This document shows, in pieces, positions 19,285-29,466 of a DNA stretch of 64,000 bases (position 1 is its first letter; every line of letters begins with the position of its first letter). This DNA is from Branchiostoma belcheri (taxonomy: Eukaryota > Chordata > Leptocardii > Amphioxiformes > Branchiostomatidae). The translations under genes were made by a program, and so were the position numbers. Location of the stretch: the NCBI RefSeq assembly GCF_001625305.1, contig NW_017804464.1, forward strand, positions 263,840-327,839, given 5' to 3'. A model generated the notes under the pieces. The model ran no database searches, was not told the origin of the DNA, and saw only the letters and a program-made list of their open reading frames with translations.

Positions 19285-20060
19285 GCACGGTCCATCTGCC
19301 GGATGGTGTCAATACGTTTCACCGACGTCAGGGCGCTTCGCAGTCAAGAGAGCGCCTATTTCCAACTCAAACCCTAATAATAAACTTCAATTCTAATCAT
19401 AGAGATAACCACAACAACGGCTAAAAACATGAGACGGCGAAACATAACAGGAAATGTTACTGTGTGTGACTTAATTTAGTATTTTGTACAAAGGTTCATC
19501 ACAAAGGCCAGTCTAACAATAACTTAGCGATAGCGATAATCATGACAACAAAATTTCAGCCAAAAACATGGGACGGCACACCACAACAGGAAACCGCAAT
19601 TTCTGAAATTTTGTTGTCATGATTATCGCTATTGTTAGAATTAATTAGTGTTAGAGTATGAAATAGTCGTTCCCTTGACTGCAATACGTCCTGACGTCGG
19701 CGAAACGTCAGGACGAAACCTGGCCAATGGACCGTGTAGCAGTGGCCTCTGGCGATTTGTCTCCAAACTGCAGGGTCACATTGCCCTGTGGCTGACGTAA
19801 CTATGACGTAACTGTAGTAGTGCAGTTAGTTGCACACTGGCCTTTGTGATGAACTTTTGTACAAAATACCAAATTAAGTCACTCACAGCAACATTTCCTG
19901 TTATGTTTCGCCGTCCCATGTTTTAGCCTTTGTTTTGGTTATCGCTATGGTTGGAATTGAAGTTATGATTAGGGTTAGAGTTGGAAATATGCGTCCCATT
20001 CACTGCAAAGCGCCCTGACGTCGGCGAAACGTATTGACACCGTCCGGCAGAGAGTAAGGG
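19285..20060. repeat. Large foldback (inverted repeat) of ~770 bp
   Basis: The left arm (about 19285-19500) and right arm (about 19830-20060) are inverted copies; both contain the complement pair ggtgtcaatacgtttc and gaaacgtattgacacc. An inner inverted pair (near 19528-19560 and 19605-19635) carries ttttgttgtcatgattatcg. The centre carries an imperfect hairpin cgtcctgacg/cgtcaggacg. The sequence is related to the tandem array at 21547-23580. The short ORFs inside are not convincing genes. Confidence 0.75.
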
Positions 20061-20474
20061 GTGACGCGAGTACTGGAGTAGGGCACGAGAGGCGGGCACA
20101 ATAGGCGGTCACCACAGGCGGACTGTACCATTTCATGTGCGGGGGAGGGGCAATATCTGAAATTCAATGCCGTGTCCCGTTACACACATTTTTGCCTACT
20201 CGCTGCCCCTCTATTACATTACAAAGCACGGAAACATAATTTTTTTGCCAAATATTTTTGGGAGTATTTTGTAAATTACGTAAATTATGATCATATCCGA
20301 TAGGATTACAATGGGGCATTTGCAATGTGTCAAGCAGGTTTGATTTAACCTCATGATTATATGGAGAAATGGAAGCTTTTCCGAAGGGTAACATTTTAGG
20401 AAATTTTATGATTGTTAACATACATATGCCAGATATATCATATACAATCATATACATGTACAAGAAACTCCGTC

Positions 20475-20755
20475 ATGTACTATATATAAGAATGGGGGGG
20501 GGCACGAGAGGCGGAAGATTAAAGCTTTCTCCTAACGTGGAAAAGAACATTTCTGCTCCGACTTTTCTGGCTTTTCTAGCTATCCTGCACACAAGCAATC
20601 TACAATTTCCACTCATTGGTTTTTAATGAATGTGCTTAATTAGGCTAAAGAGCACATCCTGTTATCAGAACGGGGGGGGGGGTGGTCACGAGAGGAGGAA
20701 GATTAAAGCTTTCTCGTAACGTGGAAAATGACATTTCTGATCCGACTTTTTTGGG
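20475..20755. repeat. G-tract repeat unit (two tandem parts), left copy
   Basis: The unit starts tatatataagaatggggg, continues cacgagaggcggaagattaa and agctttctc, and restarts at about 20670 after a second G-run. A matching block lies at 23583-23830, so the two copies bracket the minisatellites and tandem array. Confidence 0.75.
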
Positions 20756-20764
20756 CTTCTCAAA

Positions 20765-21270
20765 GCCTGTGAGGTCTTGTCTTCTCATCAGGCATAAAAC
20801 ACGCAGCCTGTGAGGTCTTGTCTTCTCATCAGGCATTAAACACGCAGCCTGTGAGGTCTTGTCTTCTCATCAGGCATAAAACACACAGCCTATGAGATCT
20901 TGTCTTCTCATCAGGCATAAAACACGCAGCCTGTGAGGTCTTGTCTTCTCATCAGGCATAAAACACGCAGCCTATGAGGTCTTAACTTCTCATCAGGCAT
21001 AAAACACGCAGCCTTTGAAGTCTTGTCTTCTCATCAGGCATAAAATACGCAGCCTGTGAGGTCTTGTCTTCTCATCAGGCATAAAACACGCAGCCTATGA
21101 GGTCTTAACTTCTCATGAGGCATAAAACACGCAGCCTGTGAGGTCTTGTCTTCTCATCAGGCATAAAACATGCAGCCTATGAGATCTTGTCTTCTCATCA
21201 GGCATAAAACACGCAGCCTATGAGGTCTTGTCTTCTCATCAGGCATAAAACATGCAGGCTATGAGGCCTT
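20765..21270. repeat. 41-bp minisatellite A, 12 units
   Basis: Units beginning gcctgtgaggtcttgtcttc recur every 41 bp from 20765 (20806, 20847, 20888 and on to 21257). There are twelve complete units and a partial thirteenth. Units differ by one to a few substitutions. Confidence 0.95.
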
Positions 21271-21338
21271 CCTTGACCATCCTACGGTCTCACAGCGCCA
21301 TAGCGATATTAGCCAGAACTGCAACATGTACCGTTGGT

Positions 21339-21540
21339 GTGGTCACAGAGTTAGGCAAAACTTTAGGGAGACCGTTAAGGCGGTCACAGAGTTAGGCAAA
21401 ACTTTAGGGACACCGTTGGGGCGGTAACAGAGTTAGGCAAAACTTTAGGGACACCGTCGGGGCGATCACAGAGTTAGGCAGAACTTAAGCGAGACCGTTA
21501 AGGTGGTCACAGAGTTAGGCAAAGCTGTGAGACCGTAGGA
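21339..21540. repeat. 41-bp minisatellite B, 5 units
   Basis: Units beginning gtggtcacagagttaggcaa start at 21339, 21380, 21421, 21462 and 21503, exactly 41 bp apart. The last unit is shortened. The sequence is unrelated by eye to minisatellite A although the period is identical. Confidence 0.93.
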
Positions 21541-21546
21541 TTTCTG

Positions 21547-23580
21547 CACAGAACAATTTCTGCACCTTTCTCTAGTATTGTGTAGCACTACTTTGTACCC
21601 GTACGGGGTTCGCCCATGAATACTGTGTTGTGCGGTCGGAACCATTTAAATCTCACGAACATGCAAATGAGGTAATTTGTACCATTTAAATCTCACGAAC
21701 ATGCAAATGAGATAATTTTTATGAAGATCACGCCGTGTGGCGCTACACATGTCCATAAAACGTGACTCAAATGCTAAGTTATATATTTTGAAGTTTCTTC
21801 CGGTTCTTAAGAAGCCAACACGACCAATTGTACCGTGTCGGCATCAAACACAACCGGGCCGCCATGTTTGTTCACATGTTGAATAATAAACGTAGCGTGC
21901 CTTTCGTAGTAACATTCCCGAAAACGCCGCCGAAATTGCGCTTTCCTGTTATGATTTTTTGCTGAAATTGTGTTGTTACGATTATCGCTATTGTTGTAAT
22001 TAATAAATGTTAGAGTATGAAATAGTCGTTCCCTTGAGTGCAAAACGTCGAAACCTGGCCGATGGACATGTGTAGCAGTGGCCTCTAGCGATTTGTTCCA
22101 AACTGCAGGGTCACATTTACTTTTTAGTACCTGTGGCTGACGTAACTATGACGTAACTGTAGTACAAAATGTAGTACACAACTTACAGTACAAGTATCAA
22201 AGCGCAAATCTACGCCGACTGAACACGCACCATAATTCAACTTTTACAGTCTCAAAACCTGACGTATTCCTCTAACATTTACCACAGGTTCCATCTCGAT
22301 GCCACGCACAGAACAATTTCTGCACCTTTCTCTAGTATTATGCAGCACTACTTTGTACCCGTACGGGGTTCGCCCATGAATACTGTGTTGTGCGGTCAGA
22401 ACCATTTGAGTCTCACGAACATGCAAATGAGGTTAAATTGTACCATTTAAATCTCACGAACATGCAAATAAGATAATTTTTATGCAGATCACGCCGTGTG
22501 GCATTACACATGTCCATAAAACGTGACTCAAATGCTAAGTTATATATTGTGTAGTTTCTTCCGGTTCTTAAGAAGCCAACACGACCAATTGTACCGTGTC
22601 GCGCACCAAACACAACCGGGCCGCCGTGTTTATTCACATGTTGAAGAGTATATGTAGCGTGTCTTTCGTAGTAACATTCCCGAAACCTGGCCGAAATTGC
22701 GGTTTCCTGTCATGGTTTACCGTCCCATGTTTTTAGCTGAAATTGTGTTGTTATGATTATGGCTTTTGTTAGAATTTATAATTTTTAGAGTATGAAATAG
22801 TCGTTCCCTTGAGTGCAAAACGTCCTGACGTCGACGAAACGTCAGGACGAAACCTGGCCGATGGACAGTGTAGCAGTGGCCTCTAGCTAGCGATTTGTTC
22901 CAAACTGCAGGGTCACATTTACCTGTGGCTGACGTAACTATGACGTAACTGTAGTAGTACACAACTTACCGTACAAGAATCAAAGCGCAAATCTACGCCG
23001 ACTGAACATGCACCATAATTCAACTTTTACAGTCTCAAAACTGACGTATTCCTCTAACATTTACCACAGGTTCCATCTCGATGCCACGCACAGAACAATT
23101 TCTGCACCTTTCTCTAGTATTGTGCAGCACTACTTTGTACCCGTACGGGGTTCGCCCATGAATACTGTGTTGTGCGGTCAGAACCATTTAAATCTCACGA
23201 ACATGCAAATGAGGTAATTTGTACCATTTAAATCTCACGAACATGCAAATGAGATAATTTTTATGAAGATCACGCCGTGTGGCACTACACATGTCCATAA
23301 AACGTGACTCAAATGCTAAGTTATATATTGTGTAGTTTCTTCCGGTTCTTAAGAAGCCAACACGACCAATTCTATCGTGTCGCGCACCAAACACAACCGG
23401 GCCGCCATGTTTGTTCACATGTTGAATAGTAAAAGTAGCGTGTCTTTTGTAGCAACATTCCCGAAACCTGACCGAAATTGCGGTTTCCTGTTATGGTTTA
23501 CCGTCCCATGTTTTTAGCTGAAATTTTGTTGTTATGATTATGGCTTTTGTTAGAATTAATTAGTGTTAGAGTATGTAATA
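21547..23580. repeat. Tandem array of 760-782-bp units with paired octamers
   Basis: The anchor cacagaacaatttctgcacc occurs at 21547, 22307 and 23089, giving periods of 760 and 782 bp; the third unit is cut short. Each unit has two ATGCAAAT octamers 40-41 bp apart (21661/21701, 22421/22462, 23203/23243), a ttatatatt element about 90 bp further on, and the hairpin-forming cgtcctgacg/cgtcaggacg where intact. Small minus-strand frames repeat in the units, but I do not support them as genes. The array shares blocks with the foldback at 19285-20060. Confidence 0.85.
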
Positions 23581-23582
23581 GT

Positions 23583-23830
23583 CATGTACTTTTATATATA
23601 AGAATGGGGGGGGGGCGGTCACGAGAGGCGGAAGATTAAAGCTTTCTCCTAACGTGGAGAAGGACATTTCTGATCCGACTTTCTGGACTTTTCTAGCTAT
23701 CCTGCACACAATCTACAATTCCCTATTATTAGTTTTTAATGAATGTGCTTAATTAGGCTAAAGAGCACTGCCTCTTGTCAGAATTGGGGGGGGGGCGGTC
23801 ACGAGAGGCGGAAGATTAATCCGCTAGATG
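23583..23830. repeat. G-tract repeat unit, right copy
   Basis: Matches the block at 20475-20755: tatataagaatggggg, cggtcacgagaggcggaaga, then cttaattaggctaaagagca and a second G-run with a second, shorter restart. It closes the repeat block on the right. Confidence 0.75.
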
Positions 23831-24677
23831 CCGCTCGTGAGTCGTGAGGGGTCATGTTCCAGATTATTCTACTACAGCAGTAGGTAGCACTTTGAGTTAT
23901 AGTATAAGAACAGGTTTCACAGTTCTAAATGTTGTCATTTCCCCCTAAATGTATCTTTTCCTTCAAAATAACGACTCTTGGAAGAGAATGGTCACTACAC
24001 TGGCAGAAAAGTTGTCCTTATTAGCAGAAATGTTCGTAATTATAACCCCCTAAGTTTCAGTCGGCTAACCCAATGACCTTTGGCATAGCGATGTTCGGAC
24101 ACTTCTGCCATGTGGTAGGTAAAAAATCGCTTATTTATCTTTAAATATGGGTACTTGTTTAAATTTTACTGTGGTACGGAGTTTTTACATGTCAATTTAA
24201 TACTATGATGAGAAATGTTTGTCACTGCTTCATCGGTTGGAGTTATGAATGATGTTTTATAGTAACAAGGGGGAGGGGGGCATTTTTTGTCCGTGCACGG
24301 AAGAGTATGGAGAATCCCTGGCGAGCTTTTAGAGGTCGTCTTCTGTCTGTAGCGTTGTGTAGAGTCCTTCAGAATGATAGAAGAGTCGCTGTGACTAGGA
24401 TAATGCATTATATAAGCATCACTTCACTGGTTAGCTGTTACAACGAAGGAGGTTTAATCATAGAGGTAGAATTATATTGGCCCCTCTAGAACCTCCTTGG
24501 TTTCATCAAGTCAGCTTCAAAGATCATAAAAAAATTACTTTGACAGAAAGAGTGGAAGGGGAAAGAGACATGGCTTTCGAATGTCACAACAGAACTATTT
24601 CTACAACAGAAACGTAAATATTTACCAGAGCCTCACATTTGACCGGTCCAGTTATAATAATTATAATTTCTCCCCAG

Positions 24678-25150
24678 ATCACACCATGCCCTGGTCCCGT
24701 ACTGCTGTGCTGAGTCTGTATAAGAAGCTGCTGAGAGAAGGCCGTTCCCTCCGCTACACTGACCAGGACTTCTACAGGGCCAGGATTCAGCACGAGTTCC
24801 GCAAGTACCAACACGAGGACGACCCTGAACAGAGAGAGTTCCAACTGAAGGTCTGTGGACTTCCTAGGAAACTACCACACCAGTACTGTCATTAATGTTT
24901 AACTGACATTAACATTAATGTGTATAATTCATTATTTCTTGTTAAGTCCTTCTGTTATTTCTATCTTAATTTGGTCAGGTTTACCTGTATCAGTGCATGT
25001 AATAGAGTTGAAATAAATTTTAAAAAAAAAACAGTTGATAAAGTTTTCAACAGTAACAAATTTGTCAACAGTTAAATCAGACTTAAATCTTGTTTTCTCT
25101 TTCAGAAGGGGCAGAAGTTTCTGGAAACAAAGCTGGGTGGTTTGTGCTGA
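24678..25150 (+). CDS. LYR-motif microprotein, ortholog of human MIEF1 upstream-ORF product
   Basis: Two coding pieces (24686-24850 and 25106-25150) join in phase to 69 residues; the human MIEF1 microprotein has 70. A strong acceptor (tttctccccag) precedes the exon at 24678, eight bases before the ATG, which has A at -3. The LYR-family core is [12 protein letters not shown] (the LYR position reads LYK), followed by [13 protein letters not shown] and HEFRKY; the C-terminus is [14 protein letters not shown]. In humans this protein acts with MALSU1 and mitochondrial acyl carrier protein in large mitoribosomal subunit assembly. An in-frame ATG upstream at 24581 would give 104 residues, but it lies before the acceptor and outside the conserved length. 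The NOP16 start follows 173 bp after the stop, on the same strand, with no AATAAA between. Confidence 0.85.
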
Positions 25151-25323
25151 GCACCTCTCAAATAGCTACAGAGAGATATTTTCAACAGTTAAAAAAAACG
25201 AACTTTCCAGTTACTTTAATCTGACATTTTAGAAAATTGTGTTTGACATATACTATAGTCCAAGAAAAGAGAAGATTTCTGCAAAGAAGAATTTTCAATC
25301 AGGAGACATCTTAGAAAACCAAC

Positions 25324-26247
25324 ATGGCTAAGAACAAGAAGCAGCGAGGCAGGAAGAAGTTCGACTACTCCAAGAACAGGAAACGGCAGTGGAAGAAGTC
25401 CAAGAAGAAGGTGAAGATCGGACACCGCGGCGTGGAGGCGGCCTGGGACGACCGCAAGTCTGTCAGTCAGAACCTGAGCGACATGGGGCTGTCACACAAC
25501 GTCAACAAGACTATTCCATTCCCTAAGACCAGGGACATCATGCCCAATGTCTACCAGGTATGTGTCTTAACTCTCAGTTTAGTGAAACGTTGGAGGTAGA
25601 AAAACTACCTCCATGGTGAAACTAAAACTGATATTCTATAATATTAGGAACTAAATGTTTGTATTTAAGGTTTGTATGTAAATGATGATTCATGATGCAT
25701 TTTTTGTCTGCATATTCAAGAAGATGTCTATGAATTGTCTTCATAAAGTGACAATAGATCATCATGCATGTGTTTCAGAAATTAAGGACACTGCAGTTTT
25801 CTTATGAACTGCTAGGAGGCACTTATGATCCATGTAAAGATTTCTCATCAACGGCCACTTGATTCATTACTTATCACAAAAGACGTTTCACTAATCATTG
25901 CATGTACATTTTTTCAGGATGAAGGGATGGAAGTGGACGTTTCTCCTCCCAAAAAGACAAAGAAAGCGAAGAAGCTCCACGTGATGAAACAGCTGGAAGA
26001 GGAAGCGAGCACTCTGCAGGAGGGCACACCGCGTCTGTCCTCCGAGATGGTTCGCTACTGCACGTACATGATGGACAAGTACGGCGAGGATTACGTCGCC
26101 ATGGCGCGGGACGTGAAGAATTACTACCAGGACACGCCCAAACAGATCCGCAGGAAGATCCTGAGGTTCAAGTCCATCCCTGAACACTACCAGGAATATC
26201 TCCAGCAAAAGGAAACGGCAATGACTTCATTGAAAGGACTATCTTAA
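25324..26247 (+). CDS. NOP16: Nucleolar protein 16 (NOP16), complete
   Basis: Two coding exons (25324-25557 and 25918-26247) join in phase 0 to 187 residues, near the human length of 178. The N-terminus is a Lys/Arg-rich nucleolar stretch (KNKKQRGRKKFDYSKNRKRQ), followed by AAWDDRKSVSQNLSDMGL. Exon 2 starts with an acidic/basic linker containing MEVD and carries the family signature EDYVAMARDVKNYYQDTPKQ then IRRKI. NOP16 acts in 60S ribosomal subunit biogenesis in the nucleolus. The ATG context is strong (A at -3, G at +4). It follows the LYR microprotein on the same strand and may share its transcript. A polyadenylation signal AATAAA lies at 26384-26389. Confidence 0.94.
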
Positions 26248-28059
26248 ATTTTTTATTCACATTTATTTTTAGAGGATTAGAGGATAGGACAAAAAGTATA
26301 GCTTACTTGTTGAGGCCGTCTCCTCTGCACACCTTCAGATGAATGTAACATCAACAAAAAACAGGAAACAAGGTACAAATAACAATAAAGAGAAAACAAA
26401 GAAGTACAAAATCTTGAGGGTTATACCATTAAGAAGAGTCAGTTAATTGACTTCTTTCTCATTACTCAATCTACACTACATGTTATGATAAGAATTCCTA
26501 TTGTATCATTAAGGATTTATAGAATTTTCACACAGATGACAATAATAACAATTTGCATGCAGTATTTTGTGTAGCAACATGTTTGTAAGTTACATACTGA
26601 TCAGGAATACCGAAAAATTATAGAACCAAGGATAAGATTGTAGGTATTTTCCTAAATTAAGATATGATTCTAGAGAGTATACAGGGGAGATTCTGATACA
26701 TTAAACATCGGCACTGCAAGTTTTAATTTGTCAGTCATCGCTTCTGTTTAGTCTACCATGTTTTCCACCTATATATGTCCGGTTTATGTTTTATTGAACA
26801 AAACAAAAATTTGAATATCGGGAGAGAAAAAGTGGTATTACTGTGCGTTAAAATTAAAACCAAAGTGGACACATTTAAAAGGTCAGAAGGGAAAGAAAAC
26901 AGTGTGAACGGCCAGTCCACAATCCTGTCCTATATCCGAGTGGTTCACTCTGCGGTAGAAAAACAACATCGTGCCATGGCGACTGAGCCAGGCTTGAGTA
27001 CCCACAAAATGCGCGGGATTTCTGCCGACTGTTTTCCACTCCCGTGTATTCTCTGACGTCTTTGTCGGTAAGTCCGTTTAATACCTGCCGCCCTTTCAAA
27101 GCGGTAGTTTCCATTTTCGCCCGAACAGGTAGCCCCCACTGACGCACAGAAGTGGCAGTGACGTCGCCGTGGTGTATTCGGGTCAAAAAATAAAACGTAC
27201 GATATGAGTCTACTGCTCCAGGGATCGTGTCTCAAGTTCCTACTCGGTTGGTTAGGGAATTATGTTATTGTCGTTTATTTGGCACAATATCGGGGTAGTT
27301 CAAAACAATACTTCTGTTTTTCAGAATAATATTTCCTTTCCGTTGTCTAAGAACGTTAAGTTCTTTTCCTTTATTCTTCGAGATTAAAGAATGAAACTGC
27401 GATAAAGTCGGAAACAAAAATACAAGTACTACTCATGAAGTAGCTAGCTCCTTTATCAAGAAAGAAATTCAAGAAGCACAACGGGAAAAACAAAGCGTGA
27501 TATAGAAATCTGCGCTAAAATAAAGACAACGATGTCTGCTTATTACTTTTTTACCTGTTTTGGGGAATTTTTTATCAATCATTATTTTTCAGTGGTAGTA
27601 CATGTATCTTTTTCAACTTCACCAGCCAAACGGTAACTGCCTGGCAAATTATTCAAATGGATACTGCTGTGCTTGGCCAATTTGATACTGTCTTGCAGCC
27701 ACCAAAAGATCTGTTTGGAGATTGAGAACGACACAAACGTAGAACAGAAACTTTAGAGACCATCCCCTACAGCGGAACTAGTGTTACGCCTGGCAGGGAT
27801 GTAGGAAAGTCGGCAGCCGGTGCGGGGAAGGCAGGCGTGGGGTACGGAAATTAGATTGCGTACGAGAAACACTGCTACAGGCTAGGAGATATTAAACCCC
27901 GGTTAGGCCATCTGTTGATTTGATAAAGGAAGTTATAGGTTTGATACGTCCGCGTTTCCAAATCGTACAAAGCATGCCTGCAAAATAGCAAATAGATTTC
28001 ATAATGAAAGCAACGATTTTTGCCAACATTTTTTGTTCGCACACTCGCATCAGTTAAAT

Positions 28060-28095
28060 CAAGGACATTATACAGTATACTGTATAATGTCCTTG
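28060..28095. repeat. Perfect 36-bp palindrome flanked by direct repeats
   Basis: Two 18-bp arms (caaggacattatacagta and its exact complement) meet with no spacer. The 10-bp direct repeat gttaaatcaa overlaps or abuts each end. It is too short to encode anything and resembles a miniature foldback insertion. Confidence 0.9.
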
Positions 28096-28601
28096 GTTAA
28101 ATCAATCCCATCTCATAGACTAAAATGAGTGTCCAAAGTTAACCAAACTACTTGCTTTTCTGCAAACACTTGATTGAAAACCAAAATTCACCAAAAAGCA
28201 CACTTTTGAAACGTCAATCGTCTGACAGCGACCTTTCAACGTCCTTGAAGACTGGCCGTTTGAGAGAGGATGACAATTTCCCCGCCCAGTCGTGCGTGGT
28301 GGAAAATCCTTTCAGCCGGCGGAGGAAATCCCGCACAGATCACACCTGTATGGTTCAACAGGTATTCCCGCTATTGTTACCTGTTGTACTGCAGCCGGAC
28401 AGCTATTGTACGGGGAACAATGACGTGTCCACAGAACGGGGGCTATTGTCTGGTGGAATGTTTTATTAGAATAGTGCAATTCATTCAGATGTAGCGTCTG
28501 TCACAGAAATTAGCTAGCCTCCTTTGCAGGCGTTCCCGGTGCGGCCGTTTTTTGGGTGTATGTGTTCACACTGAACTAGCAAAATCGCGATCCAGGTAAA
28601 T

Positions 28602-28717
28602 TAATCTCCAAGCAGATCCTAGGGTGGCAAAAGACAGTATCAAATTGATCAGAAAATGTATACTACCTGGCCAATTTGATAGTGGCTTTTCATACCCTAG
28701 GATCTGCTTGGAGATAA
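28602..28717. mobile_element. Foldback MITE ('aatctccaagcagatc' family), complete
   Basis: Long terminal inverted repeats, taatctccaagcagatccta and its complement taggatctgcttggagat, continue inward to ggtggcaaaag / cttttcatacc, with inner caaattga/tcaatttg-like pairing. Relatives are at 13838, 27655, 37133 and 42060. Confidence 0.8.
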
Positions 28718-29391
28718 CGGGTAAATAGCATACCTCACATCTGGTCCAAGTGCTACACGTTCCTGCTGCCCCAAGCACGAACCAACCAAGCTAGAATCCT
28801 TGATAGTTTGATAACAAGACACAAGGTCTTTCTGGCCGATTTCTGATCTTTCCAACCGCTTCCCGGAGCCTGAAAGAGGCTAGATACTAGTACGCTCCAC
28901 ACGCATCTACACGGTCATCAACTTTTCCAATGGATCATTATGTACCGTTTCTTTGCCTCATACATTTAAGATCAAACACCCGCTTACATCTTTAAATAGT
29001 TCACTCTTACATAACCATGTTATTACTGAGGAGTAGGTATTGAAGCACTGCTAGCGTTACATGTATATTTAGACATCCTTTCACCAAGGAGCTTAAAAAT
29101 CATTAAGCGCCTTGCTTTTCACCTTTCACCTACCCATTGGGAGTACAACGCTGTATCAGGTGTCTGAGCTTATGGTTCGTCTAGTTACTACAATATACAG
29201 GCTTTGCTGACTTCGATTCCTTCCTAATTGTGCAATTAAGGGAATAAGAGGAAGCAGACAATAGCCTCTACCAGGCGTCGGAGGCGGTTGGAAAGAATAG
29301 AAATTGGCTAACTAGACAGATAATGTGCCAAGGATGCGGCAAATTTACTCCTGAGAGGACCCGACGTGTTATCTGTCTCTTAGACAAATTC

Positions 29392-29466
29392 TGAGTGAGT
29401 GAGTGAGTGAGTGAGTGAGTGAGTGAGTGAGTGAGTGAGTGAATGAGTGAGTGAGTGAATGAATGA
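29392..29466. repeat. (GTGA)n microsatellite
   Basis: About 75 bp of gtga repeats with a few gaat interruptions at the right end. Confidence 0.95.

Noticed and set aside
20755..21280. CRISPR-like array (41-bp periodic repeats)
   Set aside because: Units are contiguous with no variable spacers and the genome is eukaryotic; it is a minisatellite.
19191..23418. Short ORFs recurring in the repeat block (for example minus-strand frames at 22413-22637 and 23188-23418)
   Set aside because: They repeat because the DNA repeats. Frames shift or break between units, and no known protein motif is visible.
26775..27235. Overlapping 93-, 103- and 96-codon ORFs downstream of NOP16
   Set aside because: They overlap on both strands, have no recognised motif and no consistent splice structure. 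The CpG-richer composition better fits a noncoding exon or promoter.
28152..28469. 105-codon plus-strand ORF with a Ser/Arg-rich stretch (SSDSDLSTSLKTGRL)
   Set aside because: It looked like a phospho-peptide exon with a weak donor near 28361, but I see no partner exon and no family match.
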